Made by a program: the position numbers and the translations under genes. DNA of 8,066 nt, taken from NCBI GenBank assembly GCA_946407055.1, contig CAMJMP010000033.1, positions 1 to 8,066 of the forward strand. Reading direction: 5' to 3'. The number at the start of each line of letters is the position of its first letter. Within the stretch, counting starts at the first letter, position 1. The notes beneath the pieces were generated by a model that was given only the letters and a program-made list of their open reading frames with translations, did not search any database and was not told the origin of the DNA. Below are positions 1-5,987 of this stretch, one piece after another. Origin of the DNA: an uncultured Mycoplasmatota bacterium (GTDB lineage Bacteria > Bacillota_I > Bacilli_A > RF39 > UBA660).

Positions 1-31
1 GAAAAATAAATGTCAAAAACACGAGGAAAAT

Positions 32-60
32 TAGACAAAAATTAATAAAAATAGTACAAT
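32..60 (+). promoter_or_regulatory. Sigma-A-type promoter of the AMP-binding enzyme gene
   Basis: A -35 box TAGACA (32-37, five of six consensus bases) and a -10 box TACAAT (55-60, five of six) are separated by exactly 17 bases. Transcription would start near base 67, giving a leader of about 20 bases before the ATG at 88. Bases 1-31 hold nothing I can identify. The promoter call rests on sequence match alone. Confidence 0.7.
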
Positions 61-73
61 TATTACAGTTAAC

Positions 74-80
74 AGGGGTG
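74..80 (+). promoter_or_regulatory. Ribosome binding site that decides the start of the AMP-binding enzyme
   Basis: AGGGGTG is complementary to the 16S rRNA tail and lies 7 bases before the ATG at 88. The in-frame GTG at 82 is only one base away from it, too close to be used, so the longer reading starting at GTG is unlikely. A second ATG at 91 is also possible, at 10 bases spacing. Confidence 0.65.
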
Positions 81-87
81 TGTGAAT

Positions 88-1947
88 ATGATGAATAGAC
101 AAGAAGTAATGCAAAGTATCTTAAAAGATCATAACCATTCATGGTATGAAGATATTTATATGAGAAACAAAGATAGAAAAGATGCAGTAGCAATGCTTTA
201 TCGTGGTTCTAAATATACATATGGAGATTTCTTTGAGATGGTAATTGCTTATGCGAAAGCATTAAAATCTTATGGAATAGAAAAAGGAACTGAATTCGTT
301 GCTTGTTTGGAACAAACTCCAGACTATCCAGTACTAGTTGCTGCAGCTAGTTACATCGGTGCCAAGATAAATTTGGTTAATGCAAATTTTGATAAAGAGT
401 ATTTAGCAACTATTATTGAAAAAGCAAACGCTGATGTAGTACTAGTTGCTGATTGGGATTTTGCAAGAATGAGTACTTCACTACATAAAACTTGCAAAAA
501 CAAAAAAATAGTAACATTACCAGTCTCAAAATGGGATAAATACAACAATCCTTATAAAGAAGTAACAGATAGATTCTTTAAATTCAATGAAGAAGAATAC
601 GAAAACTGTTTAAAAGAATTTGATAATATAGTAACAGTAGATGAATTTCTTGCTAACGGAGAAAATTATACTGGCGAATTAAATGGACATACAACATTGG
701 AAGATGAATTAGCAATCACTTATACTAGTGGTTCTACTTCCAAAGGAGTACATAAAGGTGTTGTTCAAAAAAATGGTGCCTACATTACAATGGGTAGATA
801 TCACGATCATGAAGTAGCAGGTATACCAAAAATGGATAATACCATCACACTTGCTTGTGTAGGTCCACATGCCGACACAGCATTAATGTCAGGTGTTTCT
901 GACACATTGATTCAAGGTGGAACAATTGCTTTGGATCCAATAATAGATGAACACTATTTCTTATATAGTTTGAAATTTAATAATGCCGGTCTCGCAATTG
1001 CAACTAGAACATTCTGGATAAGAGCAATGAAAGAAACATATGAAAATCCAGAATTTAAAGGTTTAAAATTACCAGGGCTATATGTTCCATCAGAAGGTGG
1101 CGAACCACTATCTGCTGGAGAAGAAAAAGCACTAAATAGATGGTTAAGAGATATCGACGCCGGTGTCGCAATTACACATACACCATTCTCTATTGTAAAA
1201 ATGACAATAGGTGGTGGAGATAGCGAACACGGAAGTTTATTCTTATCATTATTTAGAGCATACTCTAACTATTTGCAAAAGATTAGAGGAATAAATGAAC
1301 CTATGGGTTTATCAGCATATGATTTCGTTGACATAGTAGCACTAAGAGAAGATGGAACATACTGTGCACCAATGGAACTTGGACACTTAGTTGCCAATTC
1401 TCCAATATCTATGAAAGGATATCACAACAATCCAGAAGCTACAGCTGCGTATTACATAAGAGATGCTTATGGTAATCAATGGGGAGATTTATCAAACTAT
1501 GGTTATATAGATAAGTGGAAAAAAGTATATATGAAGGGTAGAATTAGTAAAAACGACCCTAAGATATTACCATTCCAAATTGCTGACGTAATATTACTAG
1601 ATACTAAAAATATAATGTCTTGCGAAGTAATACATGCTAACGACGCTAAAGATGGAGAATTACCAACATACGTAGCACACATCGAAACACAATATCACAA
1701 AAAAGTTAACATTGAAAAGACATTATTGTCCGCTCAAAAGAGATGCGAAGCTAAGTTTGGAGATCAAATTAAAGGAAAACTATTATTTAGAGTAAGAGAC
1801 CACAAAGAAGGATTCCCAACATTGTTTACAGCAAAAAGAAATTTAAACGCTTTAAGAGAAGAAGGAATTACAGAAAAATGTATAATTCCATCAGAAAGTT
1901 TCCAAAAAGGAAAAGACGATATGAGCCTTTCAAAAAGAAGATACTAA
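88..1947 (+). CDS. AMP-binding (ANL superfamily) acyl-adenylating enzyme, substrate unknown
   Basis: This is a 619-residue cytoplasmic protein of the adenylate-forming superfamily (acyl-CoA synthetases, NRPS adenylation domains, luciferases), which activate a carboxylate with ATP. The phosphate-binding loop TYTSGSTSKG begins at residue 211. A GGEPL motif is at 337-341, a GHLV...GYHNNPE block at 432-450 and WGDL at 465-468 (Asp467 would hold the ribose). Arg485 sits in KGR, and a C-terminal PTLFTAK ends in Lys583, matching the A10 catalytic lysine. The usual YGxTE motif is not obvious; GGGDSEHG (375-382) may replace it. The A8 hinge segment after Arg485 is about four residues short and lacks the usual Asp. 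The protein is longer than the common 500-560 residues and ends in a basic tail. There is no carrier-protein or condensation domain and no signal peptide. It is a single-gene unit with its own promoter and terminator, next to a phosphorelay. The superfamily is sure; substrate and second half-reaction are unknown. Confidence 0.9.
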   Translation: MMNRQEVMQSILKDHNHSWYEDIYMRNKDRKDAVAMLYRGSKYTYGDFFEMVIAYAKALKSYGIEKGTEFVACLEQTPDYPVLVAAASYIGAKINLVNANFDKEYLATIIEKANADVVLVADWDFARMSTSLHKTCKNKKIVTLPVSKWDKYNNPYKEVTDRFFKFNEEEYENCLKEFDNIVTVDEFLANGENYTGELNGHTTLEDELAITYTSGSTSKGVHKGVVQKNGAYITMGRYHDHEVAGIPKMDNTITLACVGPHADTALMSGVSDTLIQGGTIALDPIIDEHYFLYSLKFNNAGLAIATRTFWIRAMKETYENPEFKGLKLPGLYVPSEGGEPLSAGEEKALNRWLRDIDAGVAITHTPFSIVKMTIGGGDSEHGSLFLSLFRAYSNYLQKIRGINEPMGLSAYDFVDIVALREDGTYCAPMELGHLVANSPISMKGYHNNPEATAAYYIRDAYGNQWGDLSNYGYIDKWKKVYMKGRISKNDPKILPFQIADVILLDTKNIMSCEVIHANDAKDGELPTYVAHIETQYHKKVNIEKTLLSAQKRCEAKFGDQIKGKLLFRVRDHKEGFPTLFTAKRNLNALREEGITEKCIIPSESFQKGKDDMSLSKRRY

Positions 1948-1960
1948 TCTTCTTTTTTTT
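1932..1960 (+). terminator. Intrinsic terminator folded over the stop codon
   Basis: An 11-base-pair stem pairs 1932-1942 (AAAAAGAAGAT) with 1947-1957 (ATCTTCTTTTT) around a four-base loop ACTA, and the T run extends to 1960. The stop codon TAA (1945-1947) lies in the loop and closing pair, so the hairpin is built partly from the last codons of the enzyme gene. The stem is A+T rich, so termination may be incomplete. Confidence 0.75.
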
Positions 1961-1961
1961 A

Positions 1962-1970
1962 TGCTATAAT
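1962..1970 (+). promoter_or_regulatory. Extended -10 promoter of the hybrid histidine kinase gene
   Basis: TGCTATAAT is a perfect extended -10 element (TGnTATAAT) placed two bases after the terminator T run. No convincing -35 box lies 16-18 bases upstream, which is normal for extended -10 promoters. Transcription would start near 1977, about 19 bases before the ATG at 1996. A GAGGTG ribosome site (1985-1990) lies 5 bases before that ATG. Confidence 0.7.
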
Positions 1971-1995
1971 ATTTTAAGAATAGTGAGGTGTAGAT

Positions 1996-4308
1996 ATGAC
2001 GTTACCAATGTTAATATTAAGTTTATTATATATGTCTTTTATCTTTATCGCATTTTTTAGACAAAAACACGTAAATAGTAAGGAAACTCGTATCTTCTCA
2101 AATTTATTAATTATTAATTTATTTGGCTTAATTGTAGAAATATTATTAAAATATTTAGTAAGACTGTTGGGTTCAACCGCCCTAACAACAGTCATCTTTA
2201 CCAAAGTATATTTCGTATACATAATGTTATATTCTTTAGTACTAGGTTATTACCTATACGTTATTTGTTATAACAAAGAAAATGAAAAAGCAATATTAAT
2301 GAGTACTTTTAACAAAGCCACATTGGCGGTATCAATACTTTATGCCATAGCAGTTTGTATTTTACCAATTGAATATCCTTCCGAAAATGCCGATTACTGT
2401 ACTGGCTTGGCAGTTAATGCTTTATATCTTTATTGCAGTATATTAATAGCTATGTGTGCATATATTTTGGCAACTAATCGAAAAATGCTTAAAAGCAAAA
2501 AAATAATACCATTAATAGTATTTGCTATTGGTATGATTATTGGTGCATTTATTCAAAGATTAAATCCAAGTTATACAATAACAACAATTCTTCAATCATT
2601 TACATTGTTTGTTATGTATCATACAATTGAAAATCCTGATGTTAAGATGATAGAACAATTAGAAATATTAAAAGATCAAGCTGAAAAAGCCAATAATGCT
2701 AAATCTGAATTTTTATCAAATATGTCTCATGAAATTAGAACACCATTGAACGCAATTGTAGGTTTCAGTGAATCATTAAAAGATGATGATTTAACAAAAG
2801 ATCAAGAAGAAAAAATTAACGATATCATTATGGCATCTAATAACTTATTAGAAATAGTAAATGGCATCTTAGATATTTCTAAGATTGAAGCCAATAAACT
2901 TGAAATAGTTAATAAAGAATACGATATTAAATCAGTATTAGATGAATTAGTTGCTTTAACTAAAGCTCGTATGGGCAAGGAATGTCCTCTAGATTTCAAA
3001 GTATCAATCGACCAAACAATACCTCGTGTATTATATGGCGATAATGTTCGCTTAAAGCAAATTGTACTGAACTTACTAACCAATGCAGTTAAATATACTA
3101 AAGAAGGTTATGTAAAATTTACCGTATCACAGGTTACAAAAGGTGAGATTTGTCGTTTAATCTTCTCTGTAGAAGATAGTGGTATCGGCATTAAAGAAGA
3201 AGCTTTACCAAGATTATTTAGCAAATTTGATAGATTAAACGTAGAAAAATCCCTTACAATTGAAGGTACAGGCCTAGGACTTGCCATAACTAAAAAACTA
3301 ATCGAATTAATGAACGGTAAAATAGTAGTTCAATCAATATATGGTAGAGGTTCTAAGTTTACTGTGTCAATCGATCAAAGAATTATTGCAGTAACACCTC
3401 CACAAGTTAAAGAAACAAGTGCTTCTGAAAGTAAAGCAATTGATGTTAGAGGAACTAAAGTACTTATTATCGATGATAATGAGTTAAATATCAAAGTTGC
3501 ATCAACATTAATGAAAAAATATGGTTTAGATATTGATTCATGCACAAGTGGTGCAGAAGCATTAGTTAAACTTATTGAACACGAAGAGAAATTTGATATT
3601 GTCTTCCTAGATGATATGATGCCTCGTATGAGTGGTAGAGAAGTAATGGAAAGATTAAAAAAAGAACCTTCTTATCAAACCCCTACAATTGCTTTAACTG
3701 CAAATGCAATTGAAGGAATGAGAGAAGAATATCTAAATTGTGGATTTGATGATTATCTTTCTAAACCAATTGAACGTAACGAATTAGAAAGAGTATTAAA
3801 GACATACTCTAATAAACAAAATGCTAGTGATGCTAATGCAATTACAACAGAAGAGGTTAAGAGCGCTATTAACTTAGAAGACCATATAGATCTTCCAAAA
3901 GTTGCCGAAATGCCAGTTGAAGAAGAAAAGGCAACTGAAGAACCAAAAGAAAAGAAAAAGATTTTAATAGTTGATGATGATAACATGAATCTTAAAGTAG
4001 TTAGTACAATGTTAAAAAACTATGATTATGATTTAACATTAGTATCTAGTAGTTCTGAAGCCATCATGAAAGTTATTGAAAATAAATATGATTTAATTTT
4101 GATGGATGATATGATGCCAGAATTAGATGGTAGTGCTACATTAGATCAATTAAAAGAAATTGAAGGATTTGATACTCCGGTAGTTCTTCTAACAGCAAAC
4201 TCAGAAGATGACGTAAGACACAAAATAGAAGAACATGGTTTCAAAGGTTACCTTGGTAAACCAATTAAAAAAGAAGCATTAAATGATATGTTAATCAAAT
4301 ATTTATGA
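1996..4308 (+). CDS. Membrane hybrid sensor histidine kinase with seven predicted helices and two receiver domains
   Basis: This 770-residue protein should sense a signal at the membrane and pass phosphate through a multistep relay. Seven hydrophobic segments are visible, at about 3-21, 33-57, 63-92, 105-125, 137-160, 169-189 and 194-212, resembling seven-helix sensor regions of other kinases; there is no HAMP or PAS domain. A short coiled stretch (217-238) leads to the dimerisation domain with SHEIRTP and phosphorylatable His245. The ATPase domain has an N box (Asn359, Asn363), G1 DSGIGI (394-399) and G2 GTGLGLA (424-430). Receiver 1 (488-600) has Asp493/494, phospho-acceptor Asp539, Thr568 and Lys590. 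After an acidic linker, receiver 2 (654-770) has Asp660/661, Asp704, Thr733 and Lys755. All catalytic residues are present. It has no Hpt domain; the next gene supplies one. The ATG start is backed by GAGGTG 5 bases upstream. Confidence 0.93.
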   Translation: MTLPMLILSLLYMSFIFIAFFRQKHVNSKETRIFSNLLIINLFGLIVEILLKYLVRLLGSTALTTVIFTKVYFVYIMLYSLVLGYYLYVICYNKENEKAILMSTFNKATLAVSILYAIAVCILPIEYPSENADYCTGLAVNALYLYCSILIAMCAYILATNRKMLKSKKIIPLIVFAIGMIIGAFIQRLNPSYTITTILQSFTLFVMYHTIENPDVKMIEQLEILKDQAEKANNAKSEFLSNMSHEIRTPLNAIVGFSESLKDDDLTKDQEEKINDIIMASNNLLEIVNGILDISKIEANKLEIVNKEYDIKSVLDELVALTKARMGKECPLDFKVSIDQTIPRVLYGDNVRLKQIVLNLLTNAVKYTKEGYVKFTVSQVTKGEICRLIFSVEDSGIGIKEEALPRLFSKFDRLNVEKSLTIEGTGLGLAITKKLIELMNGKIVVQSIYGRGSKFTVSIDQRIIAVTPPQVKETSASESKAIDVRGTKVLIIDDNELNIKVASTLMKKYGLDIDSCTSGAEALVKLIEHEEKFDIVFLDDMMPRMSGREVMERLKKEPSYQTPTIALTANAIEGMREEYLNCGFDDYLSKPIERNELERVLKTYSNKQNASDANAITTEEVKSAINLEDHIDLPKVAEMPVEEEKATEEPKEKKKILIVDDDNMNLKVVSTMLKNYDYDLTLVSSSSEAIMKVIENKYDLILMDDMMPELDGSATLDQLKEIEGFDTPVVLLTANSEDDVRHKIEEHGFKGYLGKPIKKEALNDMLIKYL

Positions 4309-4314
4309 TATAAT
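4306..4314 (+). promoter_or_regulatory. Extended -10 promoter overlapping the kinase stop codon, for the Hpt-receiver gene
   Basis: TGATATAAT fits TGnTATAAT exactly, and its TGA is also the stop codon of the kinase gene. There is no clear -35 box. Transcription would start near 4321, 17 bases before the ATG at 4338. It could supply extra Hpt-receiver protein in addition to read-through from the kinase promoter. In A+T-rich DNA such a match can arise by chance, so the call is moderate. Confidence 0.5.
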
Positions 4315-4337
4315 TATTAAGGATAGGTTGTGAAAAA

Positions 4338-5150
4338 ATGAAAAGTATAGATTTTTTAAGAGAACACAATGTAGCAGTTGACCAAAGTTTAGAATTATTT
4401 GGTGATATTGAAACATATAACGAAACATTAGTTGAATTTAAAAATGGAATTGAAGGCAAACTAGAAAGAATCGATAAATTCTTTAAAGAAGCAGATATGC
4501 CAAACTATGCAATTCTTGTTCACTCTTTAAAAAGTGATTGTAAATATTTTGGTTTTATGGATTTAGCTGATTTAGCTTACCAACACGAATTAGAAAGTAA
4601 AGCAAGTAACATTAACTTTGTTACAGCTAACTACCAAGCATTAGTTACTAAAGCTAACGAAATTAAAAATTTAGTTAACGAATACTTTAGCGATGATCCT
4701 GCACCAGCACCTGCTGCTGCTCCAGTTGCACCTACTGCTCCTGCTTCTCCAGCACCAGCACCTACTGAAAGAGGTGTCATTCTAGTTGCTGATGATTCAG
4801 AAGTTATTAGATTATTCGTTAAGAAAATATTCGATGCTGAAAAAGACATTGAAATTGCTCAAAATGGAAATGAAGCAATTGAAGTAATTAAGAAATATCA
4901 AACAACAAATCGTATCGAAGCGATTCTATTAGATTTAAACATGCCTGGTTCAGATGGCTTTGTTGTTCTAGATTATCTAAGAGACAACAATTTACTAGGA
5001 AGCATGCCTGTTACTATTATTAGTGGTGATTCTTCATCAGATGCTATTAATAGAGCATTTACTTACAATATAGTAGACATGTTAAATAAACCTTTCTCAG
5101 AAGCAAAAATAAAAGATGCAGTAGAGAAAACAATAGCTCAAAAGCAATAA
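4338..5150 (+). CDS. Hpt-receiver phosphotransfer protein
   Basis: This is a 270-residue soluble protein with two signalling modules. Residues 1-118 form an all-helical histidine phosphotransfer (Hpt) domain with the motif HSLKSDCKYFG, where His62 is the likely phosphorylated residue. Residues 119-144 are a flexible Ala/Pro linker. Residues 146-270 are a CheY-like receiver with acidic pair Asp152/153, phospho-acceptor Asp199, Ser229 in place of the common Thr, and Lys251 before Pro. No DNA-binding, cyclase or other output domain follows. It lies 29 bases after the hybrid kinase, which has receivers but no Hpt, so the natural reading is kinase His to kinase receiver Asp to His62, then to Asp199 or an unlinked regulator. 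The ATG follows a modest AGGTTG site (4325-4330). The domain calls are firm; the final target is unknown. Confidence 0.88.
   Translation: MKSIDFLREHNVAVDQSLELFGDIETYNETLVEFKNGIEGKLERIDKFFKEADMPNYAILVHSLKSDCKYFGFMDLADLAYQHELESKASNINFVTANYQALVTKANEIKNLVNEYFSDDPAPAPAAAPVAPTAPASPAPAPTERGVILVADDSEVIRLFVKKIFDAEKDIEIAQNGNEAIEVIKKYQTTNRIEAILLDLNMPGSDGFVVLDYLRDNNLLGSMPVTIISGDSSSDAINRAFTYNIVDMLNKPFSEAKIKDAVEKTIAQKQ
4701..4763 (+). repeat. In-frame 12-base direct repeat in the Ala/Pro linker
   Basis: GCACCAGCACCT occurs at 4701-4712 and again at 4752-4763. The copies are 51 bases (17 codons) apart in the same frame, inside the Ala/Pro linker of the Hpt-receiver gene. The tract is visibly richer in G+C than its surroundings. 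Slippage or recombination between the copies would shorten or lengthen the linker without breaking the frame. Confidence 0.7.
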
Positions 5151-5182
5151 AAAATATCTTCTAATTTGAAGATATTTTTTTT
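5149..5182. terminator. Bidirectional terminator between convergent genes
   Basis: A 13-base-pair stem pairs 5149-5161 with 5168-5180 around a six-base loop TAATTT. On the plus strand it is followed by a T run (5175-5182); on the minus strand the A run 5149-5154 gives the T tract. It ends both the Hpt-receiver gene (stop TAA at 5148-5150) and the minus-strand gene (stop TAG at 5163-5161). The last codons of the minus-strand gene lie inside the hairpin. Confidence 0.85.
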
Positions 5183-5832
5183 ATGATATTTCTTATAAGT
5201 CTTAGATTCTCTGATAATCTATATGGGTCATCAATTTCTAAGTTATTACTTAATAAATCATTGATTTCATTTAAATTATCGTCTAATGCAATATTCTTAT
5301 ATTTAATATTCTTTTCTTTTAAATATTCATATAATGGTCTAATTATATTTGTTTGTAATTGATTATTATAGTTTTTATAATGATCTTTGATATTTATTTC
5401 ATCAAATAGATTCATTATATCTCTATCATCTATTTCATCAATCATAGAAGATATTAGTTTTAATATTTCTTCGCATTCAATTTCATTCATATAATCGAAT
5501 ACTAAATTCTTTGTTATATTTTTATATTTAATATTATAGTAATAATTGATATCATTTAACATGTTCTCTAAGACTAAGAACTTGTTTCTATCATCTAAGA
5601 TATTTATGTATAGTTTATTGTTCTTAATAGAAGAAGTAATAACATTATTTGTATTAATAATTTCATTATCTTCATCTATCTTCTTGTTAAGTCTAATATT
5701 ATTAATTATGGCGCTAACACGACTTGATTTATGAAACATTAGCATCCCAATATTAATAATTTGGAGGTAAGTATCTTTTATCTTACTATTTATCACTTTA
5801 TTTATGACTTCGTTTGTAGAAATTTCTTTCAA
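5161..5832 (-). CDS. Hypothetical protein, 223 residues, no recognised family
   Basis: I do not recognise this protein. It is rich in Asn, Ile, Asp and Lys and looks mostly helical. It has no signal peptide, no obvious membrane segment, no Cys pairs and no nucleotide-binding loop. Acidic clusters occur near residues 51-56 and 134-139 (SMIDEIDDRD), and the C-terminal third (about 158-223) reads as several amphipathic helices ending in a basic KKISSN tail. The start is TTG at 5832, chosen because GAGGAGG (5847-5841) lies 8 bases upstream and a promoter fits further up. It is transcribed against the phosphorelay genes, shares their terminator, and diverges from murG. A good ribosome site, promoter and terminator argue for a real gene despite the lack of a known family. 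A helical regulator or structural protein is possible, but nothing in the sequence decides this. Confidence 0.75.
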   Translation of the reverse strand: MKEISTNEVINKVINSKIKDTYLQIINIGMLMFHKSSRVSAIINNIRLNKKIDEDNEIINTNNVITSSIKNNKLYINILDDRNKFLVLENMLNDINYYYNIKYKNITKNLVFDYMNEIECEEILKLISSMIDEIDDRDIMNLFDEINIKDHYKNYNNQLQTNIIRPLYEYLKEKNIKYKNIALDDNLNEINDLLSNNLEIDDPYRLSENLRLIRNIIKKISSN

Positions 5833-5840
5833 GCAAATCG

Positions 5841-5847
5841 CCTCCTC
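5841..5847 (-). promoter_or_regulatory. Strong ribosome binding site supporting a TTG start
   Basis: On the minus strand bases 5847-5841 read GAGGAGG, a near-ideal Shine-Dalgarno sequence 8 bases before TTG at 5832. A TTG at 5836 is out of frame and too close. This is the main evidence for the start of the hypothetical gene. Confidence 0.8.
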
Positions 5848-5858
5848 AAGTTAGTTGT

Positions 5859-5887
5859 ATAGTAGTACCAATGTACTAAAAAGTCAA
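5859..5887 (-). promoter_or_regulatory. Promoter of the hypothetical minus-strand gene
   Basis: On the minus strand a -35 box TTGACT (5887-5882, five of six consensus bases) and a -10 box TACTAT (5864-5859, four of six including the key A2 and T6) are spaced 17 bases apart. Transcription would start near 5852, about 20 bases before the TTG codon. Confidence 0.65.
5863..5878. promoter_or_regulatory. Palindromic candidate operator inside the promoter spacer
   Basis: TAGTAC (5863-5868) and GTACTA (5873-5878) are perfect inverted copies separated by CAAT. The palindrome fills the space between -35 and -10 of the minus-strand promoter and covers two bases of the -10 box, where a bound dimeric protein would block RNA polymerase. 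It lies upstream of the predicted transcript, so an RNA hairpin role is unlikely. The arms resemble those of the FapR operator as I recall it (TTAGTA/TACTAA), but the spacing is one base longer. Confidence 0.5.
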
Positions 5888-5942
5888 ATTTTCCTAAGCA
5901 TTTTCAAATGGTTCCTGTAATGTAAATCAAAATAGCAATTTA

Positions 5943-5971
5943 TTTAAACAAAACCTTAAATATAGTATAAT
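5943..5971 (+). promoter_or_regulatory. Promoter of the murG-murB operon
   Basis: A weak -35 box TTTAAA (5943-5948, four of six) and a perfect -10 box TATAAT (5966-5971) are 17 bases apart. Transcription would start near 5978, leaving a leader of only about ten bases before the murG ATG. Confidence 0.65.
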
Positions 5972-5977
5972 TAAATT

Positions 5978-5983
5978 GGGTGA
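5978..5983 (+). promoter_or_regulatory. Ribosome binding site deciding the murG start
   Basis: GGGTGA lies 4 bases before ATG at 5988. The in-frame TTG at 5976 lies before this site and so is not used. The protein from ATG begins MRIIISAGGTGGH, matching the usual MurG N-terminus. Confidence 0.7.
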
Positions 5984-5987
5984 TAAT

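Noticed and set aside
82..87. GTG start for the AMP-binding enzyme
   Set aside because: The ribosome site ends one base before it; ATG at 88 has proper spacing.
331..451. Repeated 13-mer GTACTAGTTGCTG at 331-343 and 439-451
   Set aside because: Both copies encode Val-Leu-Val-Ala in core strands of the enzyme; chance codon reuse is the simpler explanation.
1878..2060. Plus-strand open frame across the first terminator
   Set aside because: It overlaps two real genes out of frame, runs through a terminator and encodes low-complexity residues.
2164..2192. Inverted repeat CTGTTG...CAACAG in the kinase membrane region
   Set aside because: The arms are short, no T run follows, and it lies mid-gene; no function is supported.
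4631..4849. Minus-strand open frame rich in Ala and Gly
   Set aside because: It is the antisense shadow of the Ala/Pro linker and has no start signals of its own.
5899..5910. Short palindrome CATTT-TC-AAATG in the intergenic region
   Set aside because: Five-base arms in A+T-rich DNA are expected by chance, and it does not sit on a promoter element.
5976..5987. TTG start adding four residues to MurG
   Set aside because: The ribosome site lies after this codon, and family members begin at the MRIII segment.
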